Part shown: positions 49,796 through 59,004 of the stretch, piece by piece | Layout: each line of letters starts with the position of its first letter | Numbering within the stretch: position 1 is the first letter of the stretch | DNA from: Caballeronia sp. BR00000012568055 | GTDB taxonomy: Bacteria > Pseudomonadota > Gammaproteobacteria > Burkholderiales > Burkholderiaceae | Length of the DNA stretch: 64,000 bases | Reading direction: 5' to 3' | Assembly (NCBI RefSeq): GCF_029439455.1 | Contig: NZ_JAQFVG010000314.1 | Coordinates: forward strand, 48,715-112,714 | Made by a program: the position numbers and the translations under genes | Notes under the pieces: model-generated | What the model was told of the DNA's origin: nothing | Databases searched by the model: none | What the model saw: only the letters and a program-made list of their open reading frames with translations

Positions 49796-50578
49796 TTACT
49801 TGAAGCGGGTCGGAGCGTTGTCTGGCGCGGCTGAGAGCGGATCGCCGAGCAGGTCGGTGAAGTCGTCGGACAGCGATTCGGTCGAGTAGGGCAGATTGCG
49901 CGTGACGACCATCGTGCGGATCAGTTGCTTGGTCACCGCGCGCTTTTTTTCCAGCGAAAAGCGGTCGAGATCGTCGAGCAGCGCCATCAGACTACGCATA
50001 TCGCGATGAAAACGCGTCAGCAGATACGCGGGCACGTCGTCGGCGAGTACGAGGCCGCGTTCGCGCGCCGCGTGTTTCAGCACGGCGGCTTTGGCATCGT
50101 CGGACAGCGGCTGGAGCTGGAACACGAGACCCCAGCCGAGCCGCGTGCGCAGGTCTTCGCGCACGTCGAGCGTCATGGGCGCGGCGTTGCCGGCCGCAAC
50201 CAGCGCGCTCGGCGGATGCGCCCGCACTTCGTTGAACAGATTGAACAGCGCGATCTGCTGCGCGGCAGACAAGCGATCGCAGTCATCGACGGCGTAGAGC
50301 GTGACCTGCGGATCGAAATTGAATGCGTTCAGCGCGCTCTGCGGGCTCAGGAAACGCGCGTGGCCTTGCGCTTCATGGACCAGCGCGTGCAGCAGATGAC
50401 TGCGCCCGCTGCCGGGCTCGCCCCACAGATAGAACGTGCGATCCGCGACGGGGCCTTCCGCGAGCGCGGATTCGAGTTCGCGCAGACGCGTCACGAGTTC
50501 GTGATTGCTCGCGGCGAAAAAATTGTCGAAGGTGGCAGGCGGCGGCGTGCCGAGATCGAGCGTCAGTTGGCGTTGCAC
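49796..50578 (-). CDS. hda: DnaA regulatory inactivator Hda
   Basis: Hda works with the sliding clamp to promote ATP hydrolysis by DnaA and prevent re-initiation. The GTG at 50578 gives 260 residues. The clamp-binding motif is seen immediately at the N-terminus (QRQLTLDLG). The AAA+ P-loop reads [14 protein letters not shown], a degenerate Walker A. A long in-frame extension to 51028 crosses the purM promoter and is not coding. No clear ribosome-binding site precedes the GTG. Confidence 0.93.
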   Translation of the reverse strand: MQRQLTLDLGTPPPATFDNFFAASNHELVTRLRELESALAEGPVADRTFYLWGEPGSGRSHLLHALVHEAQGHARFLSPQSALNAFNFDPQVTLYAVDDCDRLSAAQQIALFNLFNEVRAHPPSALVAAGNAAPMTLDVREDLRTRLGWGLVFQLQPLSDDAKAAVLKHAARERGLVLADDVPAYLLTRFHRDMRSLMALLDDLDRFSLEKKRAVTKQLIRTMVVTRNLPYSTESLSDDFTDLLGDPLSAAPDNAPTRFK

Positions 50579-50730
50579 GGGAGATCGGGTTCGTCGAAGC
50601 GGCTTGGAGCGTTGTTCGGGCGTTTCTTGAAAATGAGCCGGCGCTTGATGCCTGCGCGCCTGACGGATCGTCGCCGATCTCGAAAAGGTGCGGGGAAGCG
50701 TTCGCGAAACCAGCCGGCCGGCTCTCATCG

Positions 50731-50749
50731 GGTAAAATCGCATTTTACC
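50731..50749. promoter_or_regulatory. Inverted repeat GGTAAAAT-CGC-ATTTTACC in the hda-purM divergent region
   Basis: Perfect 8-base arms around a 3-base centre, 22 bases before the purM ATG. Each arm contains TAAAAT, a possible -10 in either direction, so this may be a symmetric operator or promoter pair. Confidence 0.55.
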
Positions 50750-50770
50750 GACCTTCTTGCACTCGCCTCC

Positions 50771-51826
50771 ATGAATCAACCGAAATCCGCCTCTGACGCC
50801 CAAGGTTTGTCGTACCGCGACGCGGGCGTCGACATCGACGCGGGTGACGCGCTCGTCGACCGCATCAAGCCCTTTGCCAAAAAGACGATGCGCGACGGCG
50901 TGCTGGGCGGCATCGGCGGATTCGGCGCGCTGTTCGAAGTGCCGAAGAAGTACAAGGAACCGGTGCTGGTGTCGGGCACGGACGGCGTGGGCACTAAGCT
51001 GCGCCTGGCGTTCGACCTGAACCGTCACGATACCGTCGGCCAGGATCTGGTCGCGATGAGCGTGAACGACATTCTGGTTCAGGGCGCGGAACCGCTGTTT
51101 TTCCTCGATTATTTCGCATGCGGCAAGCTGGACGTGGATACGGCGGCGGACGTGGTGAAAGGCATCGCGCAGGGTTGCGAGTTGTCAGGTTGCGCGCTGA
51201 TCGGCGGTGAGACGGCGGAAATGCCGGGCATGTATCCGGCCGGCGAATACGACCTCGCCGGTTTCGCGGTCGGCGCGGTGGAAAAAAGCAAGATCATCGA
51301 TGGCTCGACCATCAAGCCGGGCGATGTGGTGCTCGGGCTGGCATCGAGCGGGATTCATTCGAACGGTTTTTCGCTGGTGCGCAAGATTATCGAGCGTGCG
51401 AATCCGGATTTGAATGCTGACTTTGACGGCCGTTCACTGGCCGACGCGCTGATGGCGCCGACGCGAATTTACGTGAAGTCGTTGCTGTCCGCGATGCAGA
51501 GTGTGACGGTGAAGGGCATGGCGCATATCACGGGCGGCGGGCTGGTGGAGAACATTCCGCGCGTGCTGCGCCAAGGGCTGACGGCGGAGCTGGATCATCG
51601 CGCGTGGCCGCTGCCGCCGCTGTTCGCGTGGCTGCAAAAGCACGGCGGTGTCGCGGATGCGGAGATGCATCGCGTATTCAATTGCGGGATCGGGATGGCG
51701 GTGATCGTCGCGGCTGAGGACGTTGCTTCCGCGACTAGTTTGCTTTCCGCTGGCGGCGAGCAGGTCTGGACGATCGGCGTCGTGCGCGAGAGTAAGGAAG
51801 GGGAAGCGCAGACGGTGGTGGTTTGA
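50771..51826 (+). CDS. purM: Phosphoribosylformylglycinamidine cyclo-ligase (AIR synthase)
   Basis: PurM closes the imidazole ring to give AIR in purine synthesis. The ATG at 50771 gives 351 residues starting [23 protein letters not shown]. The ATP and metal motifs [41 protein letters not shown] and [17 protein letters not shown] are all present. It is divergent from hda. Confidence 0.97.
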   Translation: MNQPKSASDAQGLSYRDAGVDIDAGDALVDRIKPFAKKTMRDGVLGGIGGFGALFEVPKKYKEPVLVSGTDGVGTKLRLAFDLNRHDTVGQDLVAMSVNDILVQGAEPLFFLDYFACGKLDVDTAADVVKGIAQGCELSGCALIGGETAEMPGMYPAGEYDLAGFAVGAVEKSKIIDGSTIKPGDVVLGLASSGIHSNGFSLVRKIIERANPDLNADFDGRSLADALMAPTRIYVKSLLSAMQSVTVKGMAHITGGGLVENIPRVLRQGLTAELDHRAWPLPPLFAWLQKHGGVADAEMHRVFNCGIGMAVIVAAEDVASATSLLSAGGEQVWTIGVVRESKEGEAQTVVV

Positions 51827-51845
51827 TTTTTCGGGTTGGTTGAGC

Positions 51846-51875
51846 AAAAGCCCTCGCGGAATGCGAGAGCTTTTT
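51846..51875 (+). terminator. Rho-independent terminator after purM
   Basis: AAAGC-C-CTCGC, loop GGAAT, GCGAG-A-GCTTT, then a T run. The stem has one symmetric mismatch. It ends just before the truncated HEPN stop codon. Confidence 0.8.
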
Positions 51876-51880
51876 GTTTT

Positions 51881-51991
51881 TCAGCGGAGCGAGCGGGCAA
51901 TTCGCTCGACATAGCCACGCGCCGTCCTCGACGCGTCGAGCATATGATCGACGTAATTTGCGAGCCTCAACTGATGCTGCTTGGCATTCAT
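51881..51991 (-). pseudogene. Truncated HEPN-domain toxin remnant
   Basis: An ATG at 51991, overlapping the MNT stop (ATGA), opens a 36-residue frame beginning MNAKQHQLRLANYVDHMLDA and ending ...IARSLR. This matches the first helix of HEPN proteins of the HEPN-MNT toxin-antitoxin family (usual form: ...LDHMLEAARTACGYVEG...). The family is normally about 110-120 residues, so two thirds, including the RX4-6H RNase motif, is missing. The break lies directly at the purM terminator, consistent with a deletion. The family call is from memory of the family, not a search. Confidence 0.65.
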
Positions 51992-52281
51992 ACTGCACGT
52001 GCCTCGTTCAATACCTCAACCCTGAACTTGGGCGATAAATCGCGCGGCGTGACCACATCCACAGGAACGCCGAGCAGTTCCTCAAGTTCTACCTGTATCG
52101 CGCCCAGATCAAATAACGTCGCGCCGGGCAGGGCATCAACGAGAATATCCAGATCGCTGCCGTCGTCGTCATCGCCATGCAGCGTCGAGCCGAAGACGCG
52201 AGCGTTAGCGGCGTGATTGGCCGCAACAATCCGGCGTATGTCGTCGCGATGCGCTCGAAGTGCGTTCGAAGGTTAGGTCAT
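51988..52281 (-). pseudogene. MNT-domain nucleotidyltransferase (antitoxin) with nonsense codon at position 3
   Basis: After the TAA at 52273-52275 the frame reads a full MNT nucleotidyltransferase: HRDDIRRIVAANHAANARVFGSTLHGDDDDGSDLDILVD, with the GSx10DxD active site, and ending ...LNEARAV. The only ATG in frame (52281) is followed by ACC and then TAA, so the natural product is cut at codon 3. No other ATG, GTG or TTG precedes the conserved part. A C-to-T change (CAA to TAA) is the simplest cause. Partners in this family AMPylate the HEPN toxin; here both genes are broken. Confidence 0.75.
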
Positions 52282-52317
52282 GTCGTGTCGGAGATGAGCT
52301 TGAGCGTGATTTCTCAA

Positions 52318-53274
52318 TCATAACGCGGCATTTTCGGACGTAACGCGTTCCATCGCCGCCACCGCCCGCTCCGTCGCATCCGAATCACAACAATCAATCA
52401 CCACGCGCTCCGGCATCGCTCTGAGCCAAGTTAGCTGCCGCTTGCACAACTGCCGCGTTGCGAACACGCCTTTATCGCGCATTTCGTCGTAGCCGTACGC
52501 GCCGTCGAGATACTCCCACGCTTGCCGATACCCCACGCACCGCATCGAAGGCATCGACAGATCGAGGTCGCCGCGTGCGCGCAGACGCTTCACTTCGTCG
52601 ATGAAACCGTGCGCCAGCATCGTATCGAAGCGCGCTTCGATACGTGCATGCAGCACGGCGCGGTTCGAAGGCTCCAGCGCAATCGGCACGAATCGATACG
52701 GCTCGTCTTCGCTCGTCATACGCGGCGCGGCCAGCAACGCCGACATCGCTTGACCCGACAGCATGAACACTTCGAGCGCCCGCTGAATGCGCTGCGAATC
52801 GTTCGGTGCGAGCCGCGCAGCCGTCACCGGATCGACCGATGCGAGCCGCGCGTGCAAAGCAGGCCAGCCATTGCGCGCGGCTTCTTCGTCCAGCGATGCA
52901 CGCACGGAAGCATCAGCGGAAGGGAGATCGTTGAGGCCTTGCGTCAGCGCCTTGTAGTACAGCATCGTGCCGCCGACCAGCAGTGGCACGCGCCCGCGCG
53001 CGATGATTTCGCCGACCAGCCGCATCGTGTCCGCGCGAAATTGCGCGGCGGAATAAGACGAAGCCGGATCGATGATATCGATCAGATGATGCGGCGCGAC
53101 CGCGCGTTCCTCCGCGCTCGGCTTGGCCGTGCCGATATCCATCTCGCGATACACCAGCGCCGAATCCACACTGATGATCTCGACCGGATGCCGCTGCGCG
53201 AACGCCAGCGCCGCCGCCGTTTTGCCCGACGCGGTCGGCCCGAGCAAACACGCAATCGGAAGGAGCGTGCTCAT
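52318..53274 (-). CDS. miaA: tRNA dimethylallyltransferase
   Basis: MiaA prenylates A37 of tRNAs reading UNN codons, giving the substrate of MiaB (27.8 kb). The ATG at 53274 gives 318 residues starting [19 protein letters not shown] (P-loop at 12-19). Further motifs are [40 protein letters not shown] and [12 protein letters not shown]. The start overlaps the mutL stop by two bases, the usual mutL-miaA coupling. Confidence 0.97.
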   Translation of the reverse strand: MSTLLPIACLLGPTASGKTAAALAFAQRHPVEIISVDSALVYREMDIGTAKPSAEERAVAPHHLIDIIDPASSYSAAQFRADTMRLVGEIIARGRVPLLVGGTMLYYKALTQGLNDLPSADASVRASLDEEAARNGWPALHARLASVDPVTAARLAPNDSQRIQRALEVFMLSGQAMSALLAAPRMTSEDEPYRFVPIALEPSNRAVLHARIEARFDTMLAHGFIDEVKRLRARGDLDLSMPSMRCVGYRQAWEYLDGAYGYDEMRDKGVFATRQLCKRQLTWLRAMPERVVIDCCDSDATERAVAAMERVTSENAAL

Positions 53275-55169
53275 TGTCCGCGCATGAAAAGGCGGTCGAG
53301 ATCGGCGAGCGTGAGCTGATACCACGTCGGACGGCCGTGATTGCACTGGTCGGCGCGTTCGGTCGCTTCCATCTGGCGCAGCAGCGCGTTCATTTCATCG
53401 AGCGTAAGACGGCGATTGGCGCGCACCGCGTTGTGGCACGCGAGCGTGCCGAGCAGTTCGTGCTGACGTTCGGTGAGCACGCGCGACCCGCCGTACGCGT
53501 GCAGATCGGCGAGCACGGCGCGCGCGAGCGATTGCAAATCCGCGTCCTTCAGAAGCGCAGGCACCGCGCGAATCGCAATCGATGTCGGCGATAACACCGC
53601 GAGGTCGAAGCCGAGCGCATCGAGCGTCTCGCGTTCCTCCTCGACGATGCCGATTTCCACCGGCTCGGCGTTCATCGACACGGGAATCAGCAGCGGTTGC
53701 ACCGCGATCGTCCGATCGGCCAGCGCGAGCTTGAATTGCTCGTAGAGAATGCGCTCGTGCGCGGCGTGCATATCGACGATCACGAGGCCGCGCGCGTTCT
53801 GCGCCAGCACGTAGATGCCGTGAATCTGCCCGACCGCGAAACCGAGCGGTTGTTCGTCGGTGTAGGTGGACGGGTGCTGTTTGGCGAGCGCCGGTTCATT
53901 CACGACAGCCGGCGTTTCCTTGCGCCCGAACATCGCATCGTAAAGGGCGAGCGGTTGCGCGACGGGCAAGGTGCCCTGCGTCATGCGCGACTGACGCATC
54001 CAGTTCGTGCCGTTCTCGCTCTTCAGATTGAGCGATTCCGTCGCGCTCGTAAAAGGCTTCGCGCTGAACGAAGACTCGCCGGTCGGCATGATTTGCGCCG
54101 AATGTCCGCCCGAAGTCGTTTCCGGCGATGCCCCCGCCTGCCGCGCCAACGCCCGCTGCACGGCATGAAACACGTATTGGTGGATCGAGCGCGAATCGCG
54201 AAAACGCACTTCGATCTTCGACGGATGCACGTTCACATCCACCGACTCCGGCGGCAGATCCAGAAACAGCACATACGCCGGATAGCGATTGCCGTGCAGC
54301 ACATCCTCATACGCCGCGCGCACCGCATGCGTGAGCAACTTGTCGCGCACGAATCGGCCATTCACAAAGAAATACTGCTGATCGGCGCGGCCGCGGCTGG
54401 CGGTCGGCAAACCGGCGCAGCCATACACCGCAAGCGGACCCGCGCGCTCATCGAGCGGCAGATGCGCGGTCTCGAACACCTCGCCGAGAATCTTGGCGAC
54501 GCGCGTTTGCGGATCGCTGGCGTTCCAGTGTTCGATGGCACGGCCGTTATGCATCACCGAAATCGCGACATCGGGGCGCGCGAGCGCCGTGCGGCGAATC
54601 ACGTCGAGGCAATGGCCGAGTTCGGTCTGCTCGCTCTTGAGAAATTTGCGGCGTGCGGGCGTGTTGAAGTACAGCTCGCGCACTTCCATCGTTGTGCCGA
54701 CGGTGCCGGCGGCGGGCGAAATCGCGCCCGTTTGCGCATCGATACGTGTGGCGTGCGCGCAGCTTTCCGTGCGGCTCGTGATGAACATTTCGGCCACCGA
54801 TGCGATCGAAGCAATCGCCTCGCCGCGAAATCCGAGCGTGGCGACGGCTTCGAGATCGGCGAGTGAGCGGATTTTGCTGGTCGCGTGGCGCATCAGTGCG
54901 AATGGCAACTCGTTGGGCGGAATGCCGCAGCCATCATCCGCAATCACGATGCGCTTCACACCGCCTTCGTCGAGTGTGATGCGAAGCGTTTTTGCACCTG
55001 CATCGAGTGCGTTTTCCAGCAGTTCCTTGACTACCGATGCCGGCCGTTCCACCACTTCGCCCGCCGCAATCTGGCTGATGAGCTGATCGGGCAGCGGAGC
55101 GATGGCGCGCGAACGGCGCGCGAGCACGGCGGTCAAATCGCCGGCGGAGGGTTCGTTGAGATCGGCCAT
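53271..55169 (-). CDS. mutL: DNA mismatch repair protein MutL
   Basis: MutL links mismatch recognition by MutS to strand excision. The 632 residues carry the GHKL ATPase motifs [47 protein letters not shown] and [21 protein letters not shown] variable linker (about 340-440) and the C-terminal dimerisation domain follow ([30 protein letters not shown]). The endonuclease motif DQHAx2Ex4E is only partly present ([12 protein letters not shown]), as in MutL forms that act with MutH-like or methyl-independent systems. Confidence 0.97.
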   Translation of the reverse strand: MADLNEPSAGDLTAVLARRSRAIAPLPDQLISQIAAGEVVERPASVVKELLENALDAGAKTLRITLDEGGVKRIVIADDGCGIPPNELPFALMRHATSKIRSLADLEAVATLGFRGEAIASIASVAEMFITSRTESCAHATRIDAQTGAISPAAGTVGTTMEVRELYFNTPARRKFLKSEQTELGHCLDVIRRTALARPDVAISVMHNGRAIEHWNASDPQTRVAKILGEVFETAHLPLDERAGPLAVYGCAGLPTASRGRADQQYFFVNGRFVRDKLLTHAVRAAYEDVLHGNRYPAYVLFLDLPPESVDVNVHPSKIEVRFRDSRSIHQYVFHAVQRALARQAGASPETTSGGHSAQIMPTGESSFSAKPFTSATESLNLKSENGTNWMRQSRMTQGTLPVAQPLALYDAMFGRKETPAVVNEPALAKQHPSTYTDEQPLGFAVGQIHGIYVLAQNARGLVIVDMHAAHERILYEQFKLALADRTIAVQPLLIPVSMNAEPVEIGIVEEERETLDALGFDLAVLSPTSIAIRAVPALLKDADLQSLARAVLADLHAYGGSRVLTERQHELLGTLACHNAVRANRRLTLDEMNALLRQMEATERADQCNHGRPTWYQLTLADLDRLFMRGQ

Positions 55170-55337
55170 GACGAATTATAGCGATTCACGCCTGACCGCT
55201 CTCCCGCGTTCTTGCCTTTGAAAAAGCGCTTTTTAACCGCTGCGACGCGTCGGTTCGGTATCATGGCGCGACTCTTTTTATCCGCCGCAGGTCATTTCTT
55301 TTGCTGAAAGCCCGGCCTAATTTTTCGAGGAAAGCTT

Positions 55338-55997
55338 TTGGACACGCTGCTGCAATTCGTTGGACTCATCCTTCACATCGACAAGTCGCTCGGCGTCTTT
55401 ATTCAGAACTACGGCGCGTGGGTGTATGCCGTGCTGTTTCTGATCGTTTTCTGCGAAACGGGGCTGGTCGTGTTCCCGTTCCTGCCCGGCGATTCGCTGT
55501 TGTTTATTGGCGGCGCGTTTGCGGCGAGCCATGAGATGGATCTCACCGCGCTGATCGTGCTGTTGCTGGTCGCGGCCGTGCTCGGCAATACGGTCAATTA
55601 TTGGATCGGCCGGAAAATCGGTCCGAAGGTATTCGACACCAATATTCCCGTACTCGAACGCTTTCTCGATCGCGCCGCGCTGCAAAAGACGCATAACTTT
55701 TATGAGCGTCATGGCGGCAAGACAATCGTGATCGCGCGATTCGTGCCGGTGGTGCGCACGTTCGCGCCGTTCGTCGCGGGCGCATCCGAGATGAATCACG
55801 GGCGGTTTCAGTTGTTCAATATTCTCGGCGCGCTGATCTGGGTGCTGCTGCTCGTGTTGCTCGGTTATTTCTTCGGCAACATTCCGTTCATCAAGCAGTA
55901 TCTGAATGTGATCGTGCTGGTGGGGATCGGCGCGGCGGTGGTGCCGGTTGCGCTGGGCGCATTGTGGAAAATGAGCCGTCGCGGTTCGAAGGCGTAA
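55338..55997 (+). CDS. DedA-family membrane protein
   Basis: A TTG at 55338 with GAGGAAAG just upstream opens 219 residues; no suitable ATG exists near. The protein has about five membrane helices and the DedA motifs ETGLVVFPFLPGDSLLFIGGAFA and RFVPVVRTFAPFVAGASEM. DedA proteins contribute to undecaprenyl-phosphate and lipid flipping and to envelope integrity. This is the second DedA protein in the window, the other being the rhodanese fusion at 15.5 kb. Confidence 0.93.
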   Translation: MDTLLQFVGLILHIDKSLGVFIQNYGAWVYAVLFLIVFCETGLVVFPFLPGDSLLFIGGAFAASHEMDLTALIVLLLVAAVLGNTVNYWIGRKIGPKVFDTNIPVLERFLDRAALQKTHNFYERHGGKTIVIARFVPVVRTFAPFVAGASEMNHGRFQLFNILGALIWVLLLVLLGYFFGNIPFIKQYLNVIVLVGIGAAVVPVALGALWKMSRRGSKA

Positions 55998-55999
55998 AA

Positions 56000-56030
56000 A
56001 AGCGAGGCCGTCGTGAGACGGCCTCGCTTC
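56000..56030. terminator. Bidirectional rho-independent terminator
   Basis: GCGAGGCCGTC (56002-56012), loop GTGA, GACGGCCTCGC (56017-56027): a perfect 11-base stem. It is preceded by an A run and followed by TTCTT, so it serves the convergent dedA and GlsB/YeaQ genes. Confidence 0.9.
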
Positions 56031-56051
56031 TTGCTGCGGGCTTAGTGAAGC

Positions 56052-56312
56052 TTAGCCGCGGCGAATCAGTCGGATGATGAAGATCAGCACGACCGCGCCG
56101 ATTACCGCCGTCAGCAGCGAGCCGAAAATGCCGCCGCCGAACGACACGCCGATCAAACCGAACAGCCAGCCGCCCAAAAACCCGCCGACGATACCGACGA
56201 GAATATCGACCAGCACGCCGAAGCCCGCGCCGTTCATGATGAGACCGGCGAGCCAGCCCGCGACGCCGCCAATGATCAGGCTGAGAATGATGCCGTGTTG
56301 CAAGATTTGCAT
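56052..56312 (-). CDS. GlsB/YeaQ/YmgE-family stress-response membrane protein
   Basis: The ATG at 56312 (GAGGT upstream) gives 86 residues. It has three Gly-rich hydrophobic segments: IILSLIIGGVAGWLAGLIM, VLVDILVGIVGGFLGGWLF and SLLTAVIGAVVLIFIIRLIR. This is the transglycosylase-associated (Transgly_assoc) family. The function is unclear; members are often stress-induced. Confidence 0.9.
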   Translation of the reverse strand: MQILQHGIILSLIIGGVAGWLAGLIMNGAGFGVLVDILVGIVGGFLGGWLFGLIGVSFGGGIFGSLLTAVIGAVVLIFIIRLIRRG

Positions 56313-56771
56313 ACGATAAACCTCGAATAAGTTGAACCACCGAGGGAACGCGAGACGCTCCCGCCTTCTGGCGGCGCTCAATTTAGCCGATGCACCTGAC
56401 GGATGGCCCATTGATTTGTCAAGGTTTGTCGCTGTTGCGCGAAGTTTGACGATGCAATCGCAGCGGAACGCATCGCGCGTGTATCCGTCAAAAATTTAGA
56501 ATGCCAAAGCGCTGTCAGCGGAACGACGCAGTGTGCCGTTTATGTCACATGCCACGCGTGGTTAGCCGATTGTGTAATGTTTTATGCTCACGGCTGGTGA
56601 GCGCGTGGGTTGCTGTAATCGCGGCGGTGACGGCGTCGTGTTACGGCATACTGCAATGCGGCGGCACGTCGATAAACGGCGTCCCATTCAGCATTTGCTC
56701 GGGCGGCTGAGGTGCCTTAATTGCGCGCGAGTTAAAGATCAAAAACGGATAGCAGGGGAAGGTTGGTGTTG
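56313..56771. other. 459-base divergent intergenic region
   Basis: Holds the upstream regions of the GlsB/YeaQ gene and the NlpD-like gene. Short open frames here lack coding character, and no repeat was recognised. Confidence 0.5.
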
Positions 56772-57698
56772 ATGCGCACAGATGTTTTCGGCCCGCAATC
56801 GCGCGTGGCCTTCGCGAGCAAGGCGCTCGCAGCGGCGGCAGCAGCAGGTGCGGCGGTCATATTGGCGGGATGCGCGTCGGATCGCACGCCTGCGCCGATC
56901 GTCGAAAGTTCGGCGTTGAGCGCGCCGCCGGTCGTGCAGAGTACGGCGTCTTCATCGCCGATCGTCACGCCCGCGCCGGTCGTGCCGCTTGCGCCCGCGC
57001 CGGTCGAGCCGGGGCTCTATCGCGTGAAGCCGGGCGATACGCTCTATGGCATCGCGCGTCAGTACAAGCAGAAGCCCGCCGATCTGGCGAAATGGAATCC
57101 AACGCTGCCGGAAAGCAAGCAGGTGAATGTCGGACAGGTTCTGCGCGTCGCGCCGCCGGGATCGGCTGCCGTGGCGAGCGCGCCTTCGACTTCGTCCAAA
57201 TCCGCGTTGCCGCCCCTTTTGCCGACGAACGATAAGCCTTCGACGGCTGCATCGGCGACACAGAAGGAAGCGGTCAAGGAAAAGCCCGCAGCTACCACGG
57301 CAAGCGAAGACAAAACCCCGGCCGCATCGAAAGGCACGTTCAACTGGCCCGCGCACGGTGAAGTGGTGCGCAAGTTCGGCGCGAGCGGCAACAAGGGTAT
57401 CGATATCGCCGGGAAGGTGGGCGAGCCGGTAAAGGCGGCGGCATCCGGCAAGGTGGTGTATGCGGGAAGCGGCTTGCGATCCTACGGGCGCATGATCATC
57501 GTCAAGCACAGCAACGATTATCTGACCGCCTACGCGTACAACGAAAAGCTGCTCGTGAAGGAAGGCGACATGGTCAAACAAGGCGCGACCATCGCCGATA
57601 TGGGCACGGGGCCGAGCGGCTCGCCGTCGCTGCATTTCGAAGTCAGAAAGTCCGGCGCCGCCGTCGATCCGGTGCCGCTGCTCGGCGCGGGCGGCTGA
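56772..57698 (+). CDS. NlpD/EnvC-like lipoprotein with LysM and degenerate LytM (M23) domain
   Basis: The ATG at 56772 gives 308 residues; TTG, GTG and TTG codons immediately upstream are alternatives after AGGGGAAGG. The signal peptide ends at the lipobox ILAGC. A LysM domain (YRVKPGDTLYGIARQYKQKPADLAKWN...VGQVLRV) and an Ala/Thr/Lys-rich linker follow, then a C-terminal M23 domain. In that domain the first metal His is Asn (NKGIDIAG) and the third-site His is Tyr (TAYAYN), while LHFEVR is kept. Lost metal ligands are typical of NlpD/EnvC, which activate amidases for septum splitting rather than cut peptidoglycan themselves. No rpoS follows. Confidence 0.9.
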   Translation: MRTDVFGPQSRVAFASKALAAAAAAGAAVILAGCASDRTPAPIVESSALSAPPVVQSTASSSPIVTPAPVVPLAPAPVEPGLYRVKPGDTLYGIARQYKQKPADLAKWNPTLPESKQVNVGQVLRVAPPGSAAVASAPSTSSKSALPPLLPTNDKPSTAASATQKEAVKEKPAATTASEDKTPAASKGTFNWPAHGEVVRKFGASGNKGIDIAGKVGEPVKAAASGKVVYAGSGLRSYGRMIIVKHSNDYLTAYAYNEKLLVKEGDMVKQGATIADMGTGPSGSPSLHFEVRKSGAAVDPVPLLGAGG

Positions 57699-57724
57699 CG
57701 CGCAACGGAACGCAGGAGGTTGAA

Positions 57725-58285
57725 GTGAGAAAGATCGTTATCGCCGTGTTTGCTGCTTTCGTTGCGGCGTCGTTGCTTGCCGGCTGCGACCAGCAGCAAA
57801 GCGAGGAAGCAATGGGCAAGCTCAAGTCGTTTTTCAATTCCGTGAAACCGGACAATCTGCTGCTCAAGGATCTGAAGCCGGGCATCACCACCGAAGCGCA
57901 GATTCGCGATCAAATGGGCGAGCCGGAAACCACGCGCACCTTTACCGACGGCTCTAAGCGGCTGGAATATCCGCGCGGGCCGGCCGGCACCACCACCTAT
58001 TTCGTCGATATCGATTCGGACGGCCACTTCGTCAACGTGACGCAAGTGCTGACCGCTGAAAATATCGCTAAGGTGCGGGTGGGCATGACGATGGACGAAG
58101 TTCGCCGCCTGCTCGGCAAGCCGACCACGCTCGCCGAATATCCGCTCAAGAAAGAGCGCGTGTGGAGCTGGCACTGGCTCGAAGACGGCGTGAATCGCGA
58201 CGCCATGTTCAATGCGCATTTCGGTCCGGACGGCACGGTGGTCACGACATCACGCTCGGAAGCGGAGGGCGGCGGGCGTCATTGA
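57725..58285 (+). CDS. BamE/SmpA-like outer-membrane lipoprotein
   Basis: A GTG at 57725 behind a strong AGGAGG opens 186 residues with a signal peptide and lipobox LLAGC. Two related SmpA/OmlA-like halves are visible: LKPGITTEAQIRDQMGEPETT and VRVGMTMDEVRRLLGKPTTL, each followed by a strand-rich part. This is the fold of BamE. The protein is about twice BamE length because of the duplication, so it is a paralogue rather than BamE itself. It follows the NlpD-like gene by 26 bases, probably one envelope operon. Confidence 0.8.
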   Translation: MRKIVIAVFAAFVAASLLAGCDQQQSEEAMGKLKSFFNSVKPDNLLLKDLKPGITTEAQIRDQMGEPETTRTFTDGSKRLEYPRGPAGTTTYFVDIDSDGHFVNVTQVLTAENIAKVRVGMTMDEVRRLLGKPTTLAEYPLKKERVWSWHWLEDGVNRDAMFNAHFGPDGTVVTTSRSEAEGGGRH

Positions 58286-58316
58286 AGGGTTGGGCGGGGG
58301 CAGTTGGAGGAGCAAG

Positions 58317-58691
58317 ATGAATAACGACAAAAGAAAAGCATTGATGGACGAAGCGTGGCGTTTCCGCGAACGCGCCGCGCAGCATAGCGAGCAAGAGAGC
58401 ATCGTCAGATGGGATTGCGGGCGCGGTCACGGATGGGACGACACGCTCGACCATGCGCAGAACGTGCGCTGCATGAACTGCGCATCGCAGCGGCGCGAGA
58501 TTGAAACCAGGCGTTTGCACGATATCGCGCGGGTGCGCGGCGGCTTTTTTGAACCGCAGGCATTCGGCAACGCGGGCGCATCGCTGAGCTGGGAGTGCGC
58601 GCATGGGCATCGCTGGAGCGCGCGGGCGGAAGACGCCGAGCGGCAATGGTGCGCGGTCTGTGCGCGGACGCTGTATTCGGGGTATCGCTGA
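58317..58691 (+). CDS. Small double zinc-ribbon protein, hypothetical
   Basis: The ATG at 58317, with GGAGGAGC upstream, gives 124 residues. Two copies of a Cys/His motif appear: WDCGRGHGW...RCMNC and WECAHGHRW...WCAVC. This pattern resembles the treble-clef/zinc-ribbon repeats of DUF4379-type proteins (C-x3-GHxW-xn-CxxC). The function is unknown, with nucleic-acid binding possible. It is 31 bases after the BamE-like gene and could share its transcript, but a terminator follows it. Confidence 0.7.
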   Translation: MNNDKRKALMDEAWRFRERAAQHSEQESIVRWDCGRGHGWDDTLDHAQNVRCMNCASQRREIETRRLHDIARVRGGFFEPQAFGNAGASLSWECAHGHRWSARAEDAERQWCAVCARTLYSGYR

Positions 58692-59004
58692 AAAGTGGCT
58701 GAAAAAGTGGCAAAAAGAAAAAGCCGGCAATCTTTCGATTAGCCGGCTTTTGAGTTTTTTGTCGGAGCGATGGTGTGCATCACCTGCTGTTCGCCAGGCC
58801 GTTGGCAAAAACGTGCGCCGTGTTACTGGGTCGCCTCACTTTTACCCACGATTCGGTCGAATGCCGCTCGCTTTTTCGGTTGCCGCGCGTACTGCCTGAT
58901 TCCCCGACGCGCGAGCACAGATTATCACGATCAGCCTTTCCTCAGAGCGTTCGTTTGCCGACATTCGGCGCACGGGTGACGCGGAAACAACAGTCGAACC
59001 GTGC
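58692..59004. other. 313-base intergenic region
   Basis: Contains the terminator at 58719-58751; otherwise nothing recognisable. Confidence 0.5.
58719..58751 (+). terminator. Rho-independent terminator after the zinc-ribbon gene
   Basis: AAAAGCCGGC-AATC, loop TTTC, GATT-A-GCCGGCTTTT: a 14-pair stem with one bulged A and an A/T-rich base, able to work in both directions. Confidence 0.9.

Noticed and set aside
50579..51028. N-terminal extension of hda
   Set aside because: It would run across the purM promoter and start; the clamp-binding motif QRQLTLDLG marks the true N-terminus.
56501..56710. 69-codon frame before the NlpD-like gene
   Set aside because: Cys/Arg-rich product without signals; lies in a promoter region.
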